From contig CP038128.1 in assembly GCA_004519485.1 (NCBI GenBank), forward strand, positions 1,195,001 to 1,259,000: a stretch of 64,000 nucleotides of DNA. The letters are read 5' to 3'. The position numbers and the translations under genes were made by a program. This stretch comes from Nannochloropsis oceanica (Eukaryota; Sar; Eustigmatophyceae; Eustigmatales; Monodopsidaceae). The notes beneath the pieces are model-generated. The model saw nothing but the letters and a program-made list of their open reading frames with translations, was not told the origin of the DNA and did no database searches. Below are positions 41,033 to 51,760 of the stretch, piece after piece (position 1 is the first letter of the stretch; every line of letters starts with the position of its first letter).

Positions 41033-42206
41033 TTATGATGATGGCCCCGTTGGCGCATGGCCATCCTTATTCCCTCCCGCCCCGTCCTTCCCTTGCCCTT
41101 CGGCTTCTCTTGCGTCACGATAGGCTTCCGGGGCAATCAAGTGACTCAAGTCTGGCGGGATGGCGGCGAATCGTGGTGGCTGGAGGATGGCTATGTATCC
41201 TTGGTCCTCCGGCTGGGATGGGGAGGTTAAAGAGGTGGGGGATTCACGTTCACGATGCTATGACAGGTCATCGAGTGATTTACTTTATAATTTATTTTTG
41301 CTGACGCTCACATACAGAGTAAAATAAAACAAAACCAGGGAACCTTCGTAAAATAAAGCGTACCTGACGAAGCAGCAAACCCGGGTCTTCGCTTAAGAGC
41401 TCATTCAATTCCAGCACTTGGCCATTAACGCCTCTGTAAAATCAAAGAAATGTCGAATATATGTGTAGAGAGTTCAAGCGTCGGGCTGGCGGTAGCATAA
41501 TTCGACTGTCAGCCAGTTTTCTTGCCCTTTCATTTCCCTCATTTCCTTCCCTCACGTACCCAAACACCGGAAACTCTCTTCCATCGCTGAGAACCACGCG
41601 GGCCAACACTGTGTCCCGCCTAACGTGCAAGCTACCCTTTTGTTTTTTACCTCGTCCGCGGCTTGTAATCCTAACGCGCTTTATTACGGTGGAAGTGGCC
41701 CCTGCTGGGGAGGCTCCCGCCGAAGTGGCTTCTGGACCTGCCCCTACATCGCCGCCCCCTGCTCCTCTTTTACCCTTCCCCGAGGGCTTGTTGTCAGGCA
41801 GAAATTCTACGCTTGCAATAGTGATGCTTTCCTGTCGACACATTTTCAATATTACATTGTCCTTAGCTGTACCGTGGGTGGAGAGAGAAGGGGACGTAGG
41901 GAGAATAAGGGGATGAGAGACGGGCGGGGCACAAGAGCCAGGTCGCCCAGGAGACTTACCTAGACCGACAATAAAGAGCCCGTTTGGGTGGTGGTACAGG
42001 TATTGATGTAAACCATACAATAGATTATGCCCTTCTTGTTCTCCTATGTGCGTTTCTTCGCGTGTTTGATACTCCTTCTGGGCATCGAGTCCTGCATGCC
42101 GCCAGTAGTGAAGGGTAAAGCGGCGTTGCAATGAGCCGGGGGGAAAGATTGCGGCTTGAGCAAGCAAAGCAGATGCTTCTTCGGGGTCCTCCATGTCGCT
42201 CTGCAT
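41033..42206 (-). CDS. Abitram-like (FAM206) protein
   Basis: Four exons on the minus strand: 41960-42206, 41560-41866, 41364-41433, 41033-41212; all splice sites are GT-AG and the frame is kept, giving 267 residues. In animals Abitram is an actin-binding regulator of filopodia. Key matches: RRFTLHYWR and NGLFIVGLAKDNV near the N-terminus, SITIASVEF, then LARVVLSDGREFPVFGGVNG followed by QVLELNELLSEDPGLLLRQ. This aligns in spacing with the human VRGRLMEVNENIL region. The last exon gives PEDQGYIAILQPP, matching the human GYIAVVLP. The beta-rich core also resembles glycine-cleavage H/biotinyl-type folds. A Gly/Ala/Lys-rich insert (about 125-165) is lineage-specific. The short 70-nt third exon is the least secure, but without it the family motif is lost. 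Confidence 0.78.
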
Positions 42207-42725
42207 CTCTCATGTGCAAGTGTGTGCGTTTTAGAATGTATATTTGTGAGTGCTGGTAGGAATTGAGAGCCGGCAGGTTCGGGGCAGCGAGGAGGCGAGC
42301 GGTCGTGACGGTCAACATGTCTTTCCTCGAGAAGCAAAACTCCTCCCGCTCCTGCATTCTTTTTCATTCCAAACCGGCACCACTTCGACAAGTCACGTCT
42401 TGGTGTCGCATGGCGTTCGTAGGTATATGCAAAGCCTCGTGCCACTTCCGTGGCCATGCCCACGCCGTGGAAGAAGAGTGGGGAGGCCATGGCACGAAAA
42501 CGAACCATGATGCATGCATGATGATACCCCCTTGCCTTCCTGACTGCTCCCTCCACTAAAGCACTCCTTTGAACACACGCACATACATATACAGGCAAAT
42601 TGCTTGGCGGCCTGATTGTGGGTCGGTTGCCGGGTCCTGGACTGAAGCGGCGGGGTTATTGCTTTGCTCACGCGGCTGGGCAGGAGGCAAGTTTCTTCCT
42701 GTTGGTGCGGACCCCACCGTCAAGA

Positions 42726-42756
<31 letters not shown>

Positions 42757-42817
42757 AAAATAGCTGCCGCAAACGCGTGAGGGGCGTCAGCAGCGGGAGC
42801 AAGGAGCATCGGCAGCC
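42207..42817. promoter_or_regulatory. Divergent spacer between Abitram-like and RPB2 genes, with (CAG)8 in the RPB2 leader
   Basis: 612 bp. The right end, the probable RPB2 5' leader, contains eight or nine CAG units (about 42725-42752) followed by GTAGTAAAAATAG. Antisense frames across the spacer (for example minus 42044-42598) show no domain. Promoter role inferred from layout. Confidence 0.5.
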
Positions 42818-45800
42818 ATGGACGATTTCGATGACTTCGAGGATGAGATGGACGAGACGACGAGCGCCACGTCCGGGGCCGGGGGGGACACGACTGGGGA
42901 CGAGGGCGAGGGTGGGGGAATGGGAAATGAGGCGGAGGAAGTATCGCAAGACGATGCCTGGGTGGTAATCTCGGCCTTCTTCGACGAGAAGGGCCTGGTC
43001 CGCCAGCAGCTGGACTCGTTCGATTCCTTCTTGGAAGTGGGGCTGCAAGAGTGCGTGGACGATGCAGGGGACATTGTGGTGACCTCAGAGCCGCAATACG
43101 GTCCAGGCGCAGAGGAGCAAGACCTGCTTAAGCGATATAAGATCTCATTCGGGCAGGTTTACATGTCATCGCCCAACTTTCCCGAGGCAGACCGGGAGAC
43201 GCATTTGCTATGGCCTGCTGATGCCCGGATTCGAAACTTGACGTATGGGTGTAATCTGTACACGGACGTGACGGTGCGGGTAGTCCAATTGGATGAGCGT
43301 GGGAACGAAACGGAGCAGCAGAAGGAGTGGGACTACGAGCAGGAACACTTGGGAAGGATGCCGTTGATGATCCTGTCGCGGTTTTGTGTGTTGGCCAAGG
43401 CGTCGGGCCGGGAGCTGATGGAGCAGAACGAGTGTATTTACGACCAGGGCGGCTATTTTATTATCAATGGTAGTGAGAAGGTTATCATTGCTCAGGAACG
43501 CATGAGTAATAACGATGTGTATTGCTTCCGAAGGAAGCAACCACATAAATATTCCTGGGTATGTGAAACGAGGTCGAACCAAGTCAGGGGTAGCCGAGCC
43601 ACCAGCACCATGTACCTCCAAATATACGCTCCGGGAAAGCAGAAGGCGAACTGCATCAATGCGAATATTGCGCACATCCGGGAAGAGATCCCTGTGGTGG
43701 TGGTGTTTCGGGCGTTAGGCTTCGTGACCGACAAGGACATCCTATCCCACATCGTCTATGACCTGAGGGATGAAGAGATGTTGGACCGATTCCGCGCATC
43801 GTTGGAGGAGGCAGAGGTAATTAAAGAGAGGAATTTGGCTTTGGACTTCATTGGGAAGCGAGGTTCGATCGAGAATGCAGGGAGGGCGAAGCGAATCCAG
43901 TACGCGAAGCTGATTTTGCAGAAAGAGATGTTGCCGCATGTGGGCACTGAGGAAAACATCGAGACGAGGAAGGCATTCTTCTTGGGGTACACGGTGCATA
44001 AGATGTTGATGTGTTCATTGGGGAGGGCGGAGGAGGATGACCGGGATCATTACGGGAAGAAACGTTTGGATTTGGCCGGGGTGTTGATCCGTGGCTTGTT
44101 CCATCAACTTTTTTTGAGGCTTTGTAAGGACGTCAGGAGGTACATTCGGTCGTGTTTGAACGAGGCAAAAAATTTCAACATCACCCAGGCCATTAAAAGT
44201 AGGATAATCACGGACGGGTTGAAGTATTCATTGGCCACGGGGAATTGGGGCGATCGTCTGACGGCCACGAGGGCTGGGGTTTCCCAGGTGTTGAATCGTT
44301 TGACGTACGCGGCCTCCTTGTCACACTTGAGGCGGTTAAACACGCCATTGGGGAGGGAGGGGAAGCAGGCAAAGCCTCGCCAACTGCACAACTCGCATTG
44401 GGGGATGGTGTGTCCGGCTGAGACTCCTGAGGGACACGCAGTGGGGTTAGTGAAGAACTTGGCTCTGATGGCGTACATCAGTAAAGAAAGCCCCAATATT
44501 CCCATTTTGGAGGTGTTGACGGAATATGGTACGGAGGGGTTGGACGAAACGCTGCCCTCGGAGATCGCTTTGCCGACGGTGACACGGATTTTCTGCAACG
44601 GGAATTGGATCGGGATTCACCGGAAGCCGTTGGTGTTGATGAAGAACTTGTTGGATACGAGGAGAAATAATGACATTCCCCCGGATGTGTCCATTATCAA
44701 TGCGATCTCGGAGCAGGAGTTACGGATTTACACGGACGCGGGACGGGTGTTGAGACCGTTGTTTGTGGTGGAGAATGGGGGGAAGCGACTTAAGATTAAG
44801 AGGAGGCATATCCGGCGGTTGGCCCCGATGAAGGAATACGCCTTTACCAATTTATTGCAGGATGGCTTGGTGGAGTACATTGACACGGAGGAGGAGGAAA
44901 CGTGTATGGTGGCTATGGACCCTGGGGACCTCACCCTGGAAGGTTCTCCTCGCACTTACACTCATTGCGAGATCCACCCGAGCATGATTCTTGGAGTGGT
45001 GGCCTCTGTTATTCCTTTTCCGGACCACAACCAAAGCCCACGCAACACCTACCAGTCGGCAATGGGGAAGCAGGCCATGGGCGTGTATACCTCGGCCTAT
45101 CAAAATCGAATGGACACGATGGCTCATGTCCTGCACTACCCCCAACGGCCCCTGGTCACGACCAAGGCCATGGAGTACTTGAAGTTTCGCGAGTTGCCTT
45201 CGGGCACGAATGCGGTGGTGGCGATTATGATTTACTCAGGGTAAGGAGAGATAAAAGTAGGGGGGAAAGAAGGGAAGGAGGGTAGGAAAATAAAAAGTGT
45301 GTGTGTATTTTTTTAGAAATCAACCACCCATGCCGAATGTTCATTCTCTCATTCCTCCCTGCCTCTCTGCCTCTCTCCCTCCCTCCCTCCAGCTACAACC
45401 AAGAAGACTCCCTAATTATGAATCAATCCGCCATAGATCGTGGCTTCTTTCGCTCTTCCTTCTACCGCTGCTACCAAGACGAAGAAAAAGGCCGCGGGGC
45501 GGGCGGCTCTCTCCTTTCCTCAGAAACCTTCGAAATCCCTACCCGCGACACGACCGAAGGCATGCGTTTCGGTTCATACGAACGCCTCGACGAAGACGGC
45601 CTCTGTCCTCCCGGCGTTCGCGTCAACGGTGGTGACATCCTCATTGGCAAAACCTCCCCCATCATGGCCACTGGCGCTGATGGCACCGTCAATCGCCTTT
45701 CCAAGAAGGACGGCAGCACTAGCATGCGCACTCAAGAAAGCGGGATCGTGGATCGCGTCGTCCTGACCACCAATGAAAAAGGCTTTAAGTTTGTCAAGGT

Positions 45801-46575
45801 CCGCATCCGCAACGTCCGCGTTCCTCAAATCGGTGATAAATTCTCCTCACGTCACGGACAGAAGGGGACGATCGGGATGACTTACCGACAGGAAGACATG
45901 CCTTTCACCCAGCAGGGAATCACGCCTGACATTATCGTGAACCCCCACGCTATCCCCTCGCGGATGACGATCGGTCAACTGGTGGAGTGCCTGACGGGGA
46001 AGGTGTCTTCCTTGGCCGGTTCGGAAGGAGATGGGACGGCGTTCAATACATCCTTGACGGTGGATAATGTGGCGAGGGTACTGCACTCGTTGGGATATCA
46101 AAGACACGGAAATGAGACTCTTCATAGTGGGATGACGGGCCGACAGCTGACGGCAAAGATTTTCATCGGACCTACGTTCTACCAACGGTTGAAGCACTTG
46201 GTGGACGATAAGATCCATTCCAGAGCACGGGGACCCGTGGCCATGTTGACCAGGCAGCCTTTGGAGGGGAGGGGGAGGGATGGTGGCTTGCGGATGGGGG
46301 AGATGGAGCGGGATTGTCTTATATCCCACGGGGCGGCGGCTTTTATCAGGGATCGGTTGTTTCTGAACTCGGATCCCTACAGAGTGCATGTCTGCGACGT
46401 GTGTGGGCTGATAGCCAAAGCGAATCTGAGGACTGGGGATTTCATGTGTTTGTCGTGCAAGGAGAAAAATCGCATTTCCCAGGTTTTCATGCCATATGCA
46501 TGCAAACTCTTGTTCCAAGAGTTGATGTCGATGTGTATTGCTCCGCGGATGTTCACCTCGACCAAGGGGAAGTAG
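42818..46575 (+). CDS. RPB2: RNA polymerase II second-largest subunit
   Basis: Two exons, 42818-45240 and 45393-46575, give 1201 residues; the 152-nt intron splits a Gly codon just before YNQEDS. RPB2 forms one side of the Pol II active centre and the wall, lobe and protrusion. Seen: acidic N-terminus, [12 protein letters not shown], the protrusion/lobe region with [20 protein letters not shown], the fork region with [20 protein letters not shown] and [20 protein letters not shown], the hybrid-binding domain with [37 protein letters not shown] next to the active site, and the clamp zinc ribbon CDVCG plus CLSCKEKN at the C-terminus. Residues such as SSRHGQKG and the TPEG motif are the usual catalytic-core signatures. 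Assignment to Pol II rather than Pol I or III rests on overall sequence and on the N-terminal and clamp regions. Confidence 0.96.
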
Positions 46576-47281
46576 GGGAGGGAGAGGGATGGAGGCCAGG
46601 GAGGGTTGGTTGCACGTTGGATGGGGTAAGTAGTAAGGCGATTGGGGTGGATTGTAAGGAAAGGAGGTGGAACATGCCCGAAGTGCAGGGAAGACGAAGA
46701 AGGAAAGTCGACAGGTGACAATAGGTAACAGCACAAAAGGAGGATAGCTGGATCGGTGCAAACGGACACCGTGACGCGGCACGGCAACAACCCAGGAAAG
46801 AGCAGAAACAAGGAAGCGAAACATTCTTTTCGAGGCCCATGAAATTGAGGGGTCACGAACGGGTAGGGAATCCTCGCGCAATTCAAAGACAGATAAAATG
46901 CTAAGCCCACAACCATACTCCCCTAATCCCCCCCCCGAAACGCATAGAAACCAAAGTTCAACGATGGCAGCTTGGGCAAGGGGAAGCCAAAATAAAATAT
47001 AAAAAACATTTCCCGCGCCTCTCCCTCCCCCTTTGCCATATTGAAAAGATTTCGGGTGCCCGTTGATTTTCTTTCTGGGGTTTGTTATATTTAAATCAAC
47101 ACCCTCGTTTCCTCTCTTCCAGTGAGAAGTGTTTTTGGTGCTGTCATGTCCTAGATTTCGCTATGTATATATATCAGAGGGCCTCGCCAGCAACAGCTAC
47201 AGAGGAAAGGCAAGGCTAAATCCGCGGTTCTTCCCTCCCTTCCTCCCTCCCTTCCTCCCTCCCTGTCTAAATCACCTTGTG
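46576..47281. other. Spacer between the convergent RPB2 and RibA-RibB genes
   Basis: 3' flanks of two convergent genes. It ends with a CCCT/CCTT repeat (about 47230-47265) just beyond the RibA-RibB stop codon. Frames here are low complexity. Confidence 0.65.
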
Positions 47282-47965
47282 CTATCTTCCCCCCTTCTCC
47301 TCCTCCGCCACCTCTTCCTCCCCCTCCTCCACATCCTCCCTCACGAAGCGCAGCAAATCCTGCACCGAAATAATCACCAGACCGTGCCTTCTGGCGAAAT
47401 CCTCACTTCCCTCTACATCCAACCCTTCCCCCGTCCCCTGATCGATCAGTTCCGCCACCGCTACCGCTGCATCCCCCCCTCCTTCCCTCCCTCCTTCCCT
47501 CTCTCCCTCCTCCCTTGCCAACCGCGCCATCTCCAATGCCCACCCCCTCCTCACATTGATGGAGGACGGTCGCACCAGTCCCTTCTTCGCACAATCTTCC
47601 GCCGTCCCTATCGCTGCCCCCGGCGACACCACAAAAATGTGCCCCGGGGTCGAAAAATCACTCAGTGACAATCCTCCCTCCCTCCCTCCCTCCCTCCCCA
47701 ACGCTCGCAAGGTCGCCGCCCTTCCCTCAGCCGCCGAACGTCTGCCTCTTGCTCCTGCTGCTCCTCCTCGTCCTCCTCCTGTTGAAATTGTCGCCTTAAC
47801 ATCTAACCCTGCAGCAGTGGCAGCGGCACCACTCCCTTTCCAGAGCTCAGCAAGTCGTTCGGGCGGCAATAAACAAAACACAATCCCGCTGGTTGCCTGT
47901 AAGTACAGAGAAAGGACTTCTTCTGAAGCCTTATTCGCCAGCAGCACCAAATCCCCACCCAGCAC

Positions 47966-48013
<48 letters not shown>

Positions 48014-49527
48014 AGGGTCCATGTGGCGGTCGACCAGGACGATGGCCTTCCCGTCATTCAAATGAGCAAGCGCTTTTTTGACTTGCACCTGACCATAATC
48101 CCATTTCCTTCCTGCTCCTGCAGCTGCTGTTGCAGCTGCAAGAGCTGGTGGCGCTGCTACTTGTGCTGCTGCCACAGCTTCTATCTTTGCTTGCTGCTTT
48201 TGGCCTCCCTCCTTCCCTCCCTCCTCAGCCGTGGTCCTCCGGGTAACCCTCGGACTTCCTCTGACTTCTGTCTTTTTGCGGGTCAGCAACCGCCCTTGTG
48301 AGGGCGAAGAAGGGGGGGAGGGAGGGACGACGACGGTTCGCGGAAGGGCGAGGGTGGGGGAGAGGGTGTGTGACATCCGCTCAGCTTTGGTAATGAGGTA
48401 CCTGTGGGATGGTAGGGAGGGAGGGAGGGTAGGAAAAGAGGAGGAAGTCAGTCATGGTGCATACAAAACAGTCGAAGGAAGAGAAGGGTTCCTGAAGGAG
48501 ATAGGGTAGAGAGGGGGCACAAGTCTCTAACTTACCGCTCATTGAAAGGATTGGGCGCCACCACGATGGGCACCACCTTAGACACGGTTATTCCCAATTT
48601 CTGCAGACAATCCAGCTTCAGTGGGTTGTTGGTCATCAGTTGAATGCTCCCAACCCCCAAATCCCTCAATATACTCGGCACGACATCATACGTCCGCTCA
48701 TCATCGCCAAACCCCAAGTGCCTGTTTGCATCCACCGTGTCCAAGCCCTCATCCTGGAGCGCATACGCCGCCACCTTGTTGGCTAAGCCAATTCCCCTGC
48801 CCTCCTGCTGTAGGTAAATCACAACCCCCCCCCCCTCCTTGATCATGTCCAAGGCCATGCCCAACTGTTCCTTGCAATCGCACCGCTTACTCCCAAACAC
48901 TTCTGACGTCAGGCACTGATCATGGATCCGCGCCAGCACATTTTCCTTTCCCGATAATGACCCGTACGTCAATGCCACAGGCTCCAGAGCGGCATATATC
49001 CCTCCGCAACGATAAGAGCGCATGCGGAAATTACCACGGTCGGTGGGCATCTCACATTCCGCCACGAACCGGGCTTCGGCTGCAGAGTCTTCCCCATACT
49101 GGTTGAGGGCGACAGTGGGGGAGGAAGACGATGTTGTGGTGGAGGGGGAGGCAACTATTGCTGGGAGGGCTTGGGAGGAGGAGGAGAAGGCGGAGGAGGG
49201 GGTGGGGGAGGAGGTAGAAGAAGAGGAAGTGGTGGAGGAGGAGGAAGAGGATGAGGAGGAGGAGGGGGAGAGAGGATTGTTACTACAATCGCTATAACAG
49301 CTACTACTGCTGGCCTGCTGCCGGTCCGCCAAAGCACTCCCGAGGGCACCCACCACGCCCTCTCCTGCCCCTAAGAAGGACGGGGGCCGTCTTCGGCAAT
49401 CCTCTACCCGCTTCCGCTCTCCGCCAATAAATCTCCGGTCCGCACCTGATGGGGTCAAGACAAATGCCTGCGCGACTTGTACGAGGGGGAGGAGGAGAAA
49501 GAGAAGAGTGGTGGCGGCGGCGGCCAT
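47282..49527 (-). CDS. Plastid GTP cyclohydrolase II fused to a degenerate DHBP-synthase-like domain (riboflavin pathway)
   Basis: Exons 48536-49527 and 47282-48401 join as NER|YLITKAERMSH and give 703 residues from the ATG at 49527. An in-frame ATG at 49659 is possible, but 49527 starts a signal peptide directly (TTLLFLLLPLVQVAQA, then FVLTP), indicating plastid import. The N-terminal half is GTP cyclohydrolase II, which opens the GTP ring in the first step of riboflavin synthesis. It has the zinc Cys set CLTSEVFGSKRCDC, the QQEGRGIGLANKV motif and LMTNNPLKLDCLQKLGI. The C-terminal half (about 435-690) keeps the outline of DHBP synthase (KALAHLNDGKAIVLVD, TSGIVFCLLPPERL, TPGHIFVV). It lacks the acidic RENEGD loop, replaced by a 14-residue poly-Ser plus NRVLGGD, and lacks GHTE. 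The order RibA then RibB is the reverse of the plant and bacterial fusion. Confidence 0.87.
47968..48013 (+). repeat. (GCT)15 array coding poly-Ser in the RibB-like domain
   Basis: About 46 nt of pure GCT on the + strand, read as AGC by the minus-strand gene (14-15 Ser). It lies where active DHBP synthases carry the acidic catalytic loop. Confidence 0.9.
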
Positions 49528-50165
49528 CAGGCCGACACTACATGAGGAGGCAGGCGCGCTGCTGGTACTGGTGCCAGTCCTTCTTCTCCGCCGTCCTACT
49601 TTTTGCCCGTCAGTGGTGCAGGCGCCTAATGGTGGTGCATGTGATGTCGAAAGTCTCATGTTTTAGCTATGGATCGACGCGTGTTAATGCTGTTGGAGAG
49701 GCAGGGGGACGGGAGGTCGGCGCGCTCTTTTGCTCGTGGTGGTCGAAAATACGACCGTATTTGCCTCGTCCAACCAATTTCTCTGACCTGTCAATAATTG
49801 AGTGAGAAGAAAGCTTGCGTGAGTTGCAGCGGGATGCACCAACAGGACGAGGAGCCACAGCGCAGCCAAGTCGCGTTGCGGATAAGAAGGCTCGGTCCAC
49901 TAGCCTTCAGCTCGCTTTTCGTTTTCCCTCCCCACTAGCATCCCCAGGCAAACCCAGTAACAAAGCAACACAGAGCAAATTATGGGCAGGGTGCCCACAA
50001 AACTGGTGGTTGTGCTTGTTGTTGTAATGATTTGCCCTCTGGCCTGGATGAGAGGCGCTGGTCCTGAACGGCTTCGGCGTGCAAGGACAAACCTACTACC
50101 CTAACCATTTGTGCCCCCTCTGCGTACCACATAACTACAGCAACATCATCAACCAACCAGCAATC
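49528..50165. promoter_or_regulatory. Divergent spacer between RibA-RibB and NDUFA4-like genes
   Basis: Contains the RibA-RibB leader (with an in-frame ATG at 49659) and both promoters. No recognised domain in the short frames on either strand. Confidence 0.45.
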
Positions 50166-50926
50166 ATGCTTTCCAACGCCATCCGCCAGGCTGCACGGTA
50201 CGTAAGGGCTGGGGGGTGGGAGGAAGCGGACATGAAGTCGTGGCCCTTCGGAAGCCATGGATCGGGAGACGTGGAGAGGGTGATGAGTGGGAAGAGAAGA
50301 GAGGGTGCGAAATGGACGCAGGCTCGATCGTCATGCCTGGTCGCTTTGTAGTGCATTGAGAAGCATGGACATAAGATAGTGACAGGACGAGGAGCAGCAG
50401 GAACGAAGGAGGGAAGCGTAAGACGTGGTCAAAGTCGTAGCGCTCCAATCGTGTGGAGGCTCTACACCAAGCTAAAAACACCTGATTAAACTAGCATGTC
50501 GCCCCCAACCCCCACACACAGTCTGCAACAACGCCGCACTCTGGCCACCAGTGCTGCAGGCGATGTAGTGTACGGCAAGAGCTTCAGTGCGGCCTGGCTC
50601 GGAGACAAGGGTACGTTCTCTTGCCGTGGGTTTCCCCCCCACTCTGCTAACCCTAACCCTAACCGTGGGTCCCCCCACCCCTCCGTCCACCTCGTAGCCC
50701 TCTCCCCAGAGAAAATCTCCCTCCTTCTCGCTTACTAGGCACTTAATCGATTTATTTCTCACGCCCCCCATCCATGTCTATGTCTACAGGCGCGTGGCCG
50801 GTTTTGGGCATCATCGGCGGTGCCCTAGTCTTCTGCGGGGGCTTCATTTCCACCAAGTTGATGTTCCATCCCGATGTCCGCATCACGGCCGACAAGCGCA
50901 AATCCGATATTCGTACCTGGTCTTGA
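50166..50926 (+). CDS. Small single-pass mitochondrial protein, NDUFA4/B12D type
   Basis: Three small exons, 50166-50197, 50522-50610 and 50790-50926, all with GT-AG sites, give 85 residues. The N-terminus is a likely mitochondrial presequence (MLSNAIRQAAR, then RRTLATSAAG). A Gly-rich membrane helix follows (AWPVLGIIGGALVFCGGFIS), then TKLMFHPDVRITADKRKSDI. A short protein with a W/P start, one helix and an F-x-P-D-V motif after it is the NDUFA4/B12D (MLRQ) pattern; these are small subunits linked to cytochrome oxidase or complex I. The family match is by layout and the HPDV motif, not overall identity. The second intron contains a telomere-like repeat. The exons are too short to stand out as open frames, so the model depends on the splice sites. 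Confidence 0.78.
50647..50664 (+). repeat. Interstitial telomere-like (CTAACC)3 in an intron
   Basis: Three exact units of CTAACC (the C-strand of TTAGGG) inside the second intron of the NDUFA4-like gene. Confidence 0.85.
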
Positions 50927-51760
50927 AATAAATTTTGGTCTTTTGGTTGACAAGATGACACACTCGCACGACGCCAGCAGTATGTGTGGGCTAGGTGGTT
51001 GTGTTGGTGTAGGAGGAGGGAAGGAGGGAGTGAGTGAGGAAGGGAGGAAAGTCAAAACAATTGGTGGGTGTTATTCTTATTTGTATGAAATTCAAAGAGA
51101 GTAGGTAAAGAGCAGAAAGTGAAAAAAGGATGTAAGGTGTTATCATCCTGGCGGGGGTTGAGGAAGGGACTGGGTGTTACGGATGAAAAGCAAAAGGGAG
51201 GATAGGGCGTTTAAATGGGACACGTGATTACAGGACAGAAATTTGGGGGATAGTAGCTTTTGTTGGTGCTCTTGCCTTTTATGAGAGGGGGATGAGAGCT
51301 TTGCTCGTTTCTGTCTGTGAGGGTCTGGACATATGTTGAAGGAAAGAGAAGAAGTACCAAGCCACCAAAATCATCTTCTACCTTCTTCTCCTTCCTTTTC
51401 TTGTTGATCTTATTATCATCATCATATTGATAATGTCCTTGTTCTACTTATCCTTTCGGAATACCATTTTTTTCTTTCTCGAACTTCTCCTCTTTTTTTT
51501 CTCCCACACCCGCGAAAGACACAAGGCAGGCAGGTTACTAGTTACCCGAACCCAGCCTTGCACTCCTTCAGCCTTCCTCTCTGCTCTTTTTGCCTTTCGA
51601 TGCACCTATCTCCCTCCCTCCCTCCCTCCCCTCTTTTCCTCCATTTTCAAGCACACGTATTTATGGTAACGAGCTTCTCGCCGATCACACCCATGACATC
51701 TTCTCACACTCATCTCACAGTCGTCCATTTCTTCATCCCCCCCTCCATTCCTCTCCTCGT
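50927..51760. other. Spacer between the convergent NDUFA4-like and importin-5 genes
   Basis: 3' flanks of two convergent genes: GGGA/AGGA-rich at about 51010-51050, AT-rich with T-runs at about 51400-51500, CCCT repeat at about 51612-51632. No gene recognised. Confidence 0.6.

Noticed and set aside
42044-42598. Minus-strand 184-codon frame upstream of the Abitram-like start
   Set aside because: Overlaps the first Abitram exon in another frame, has no domain, and the Abitram ATG at 42206 agrees with the family start.
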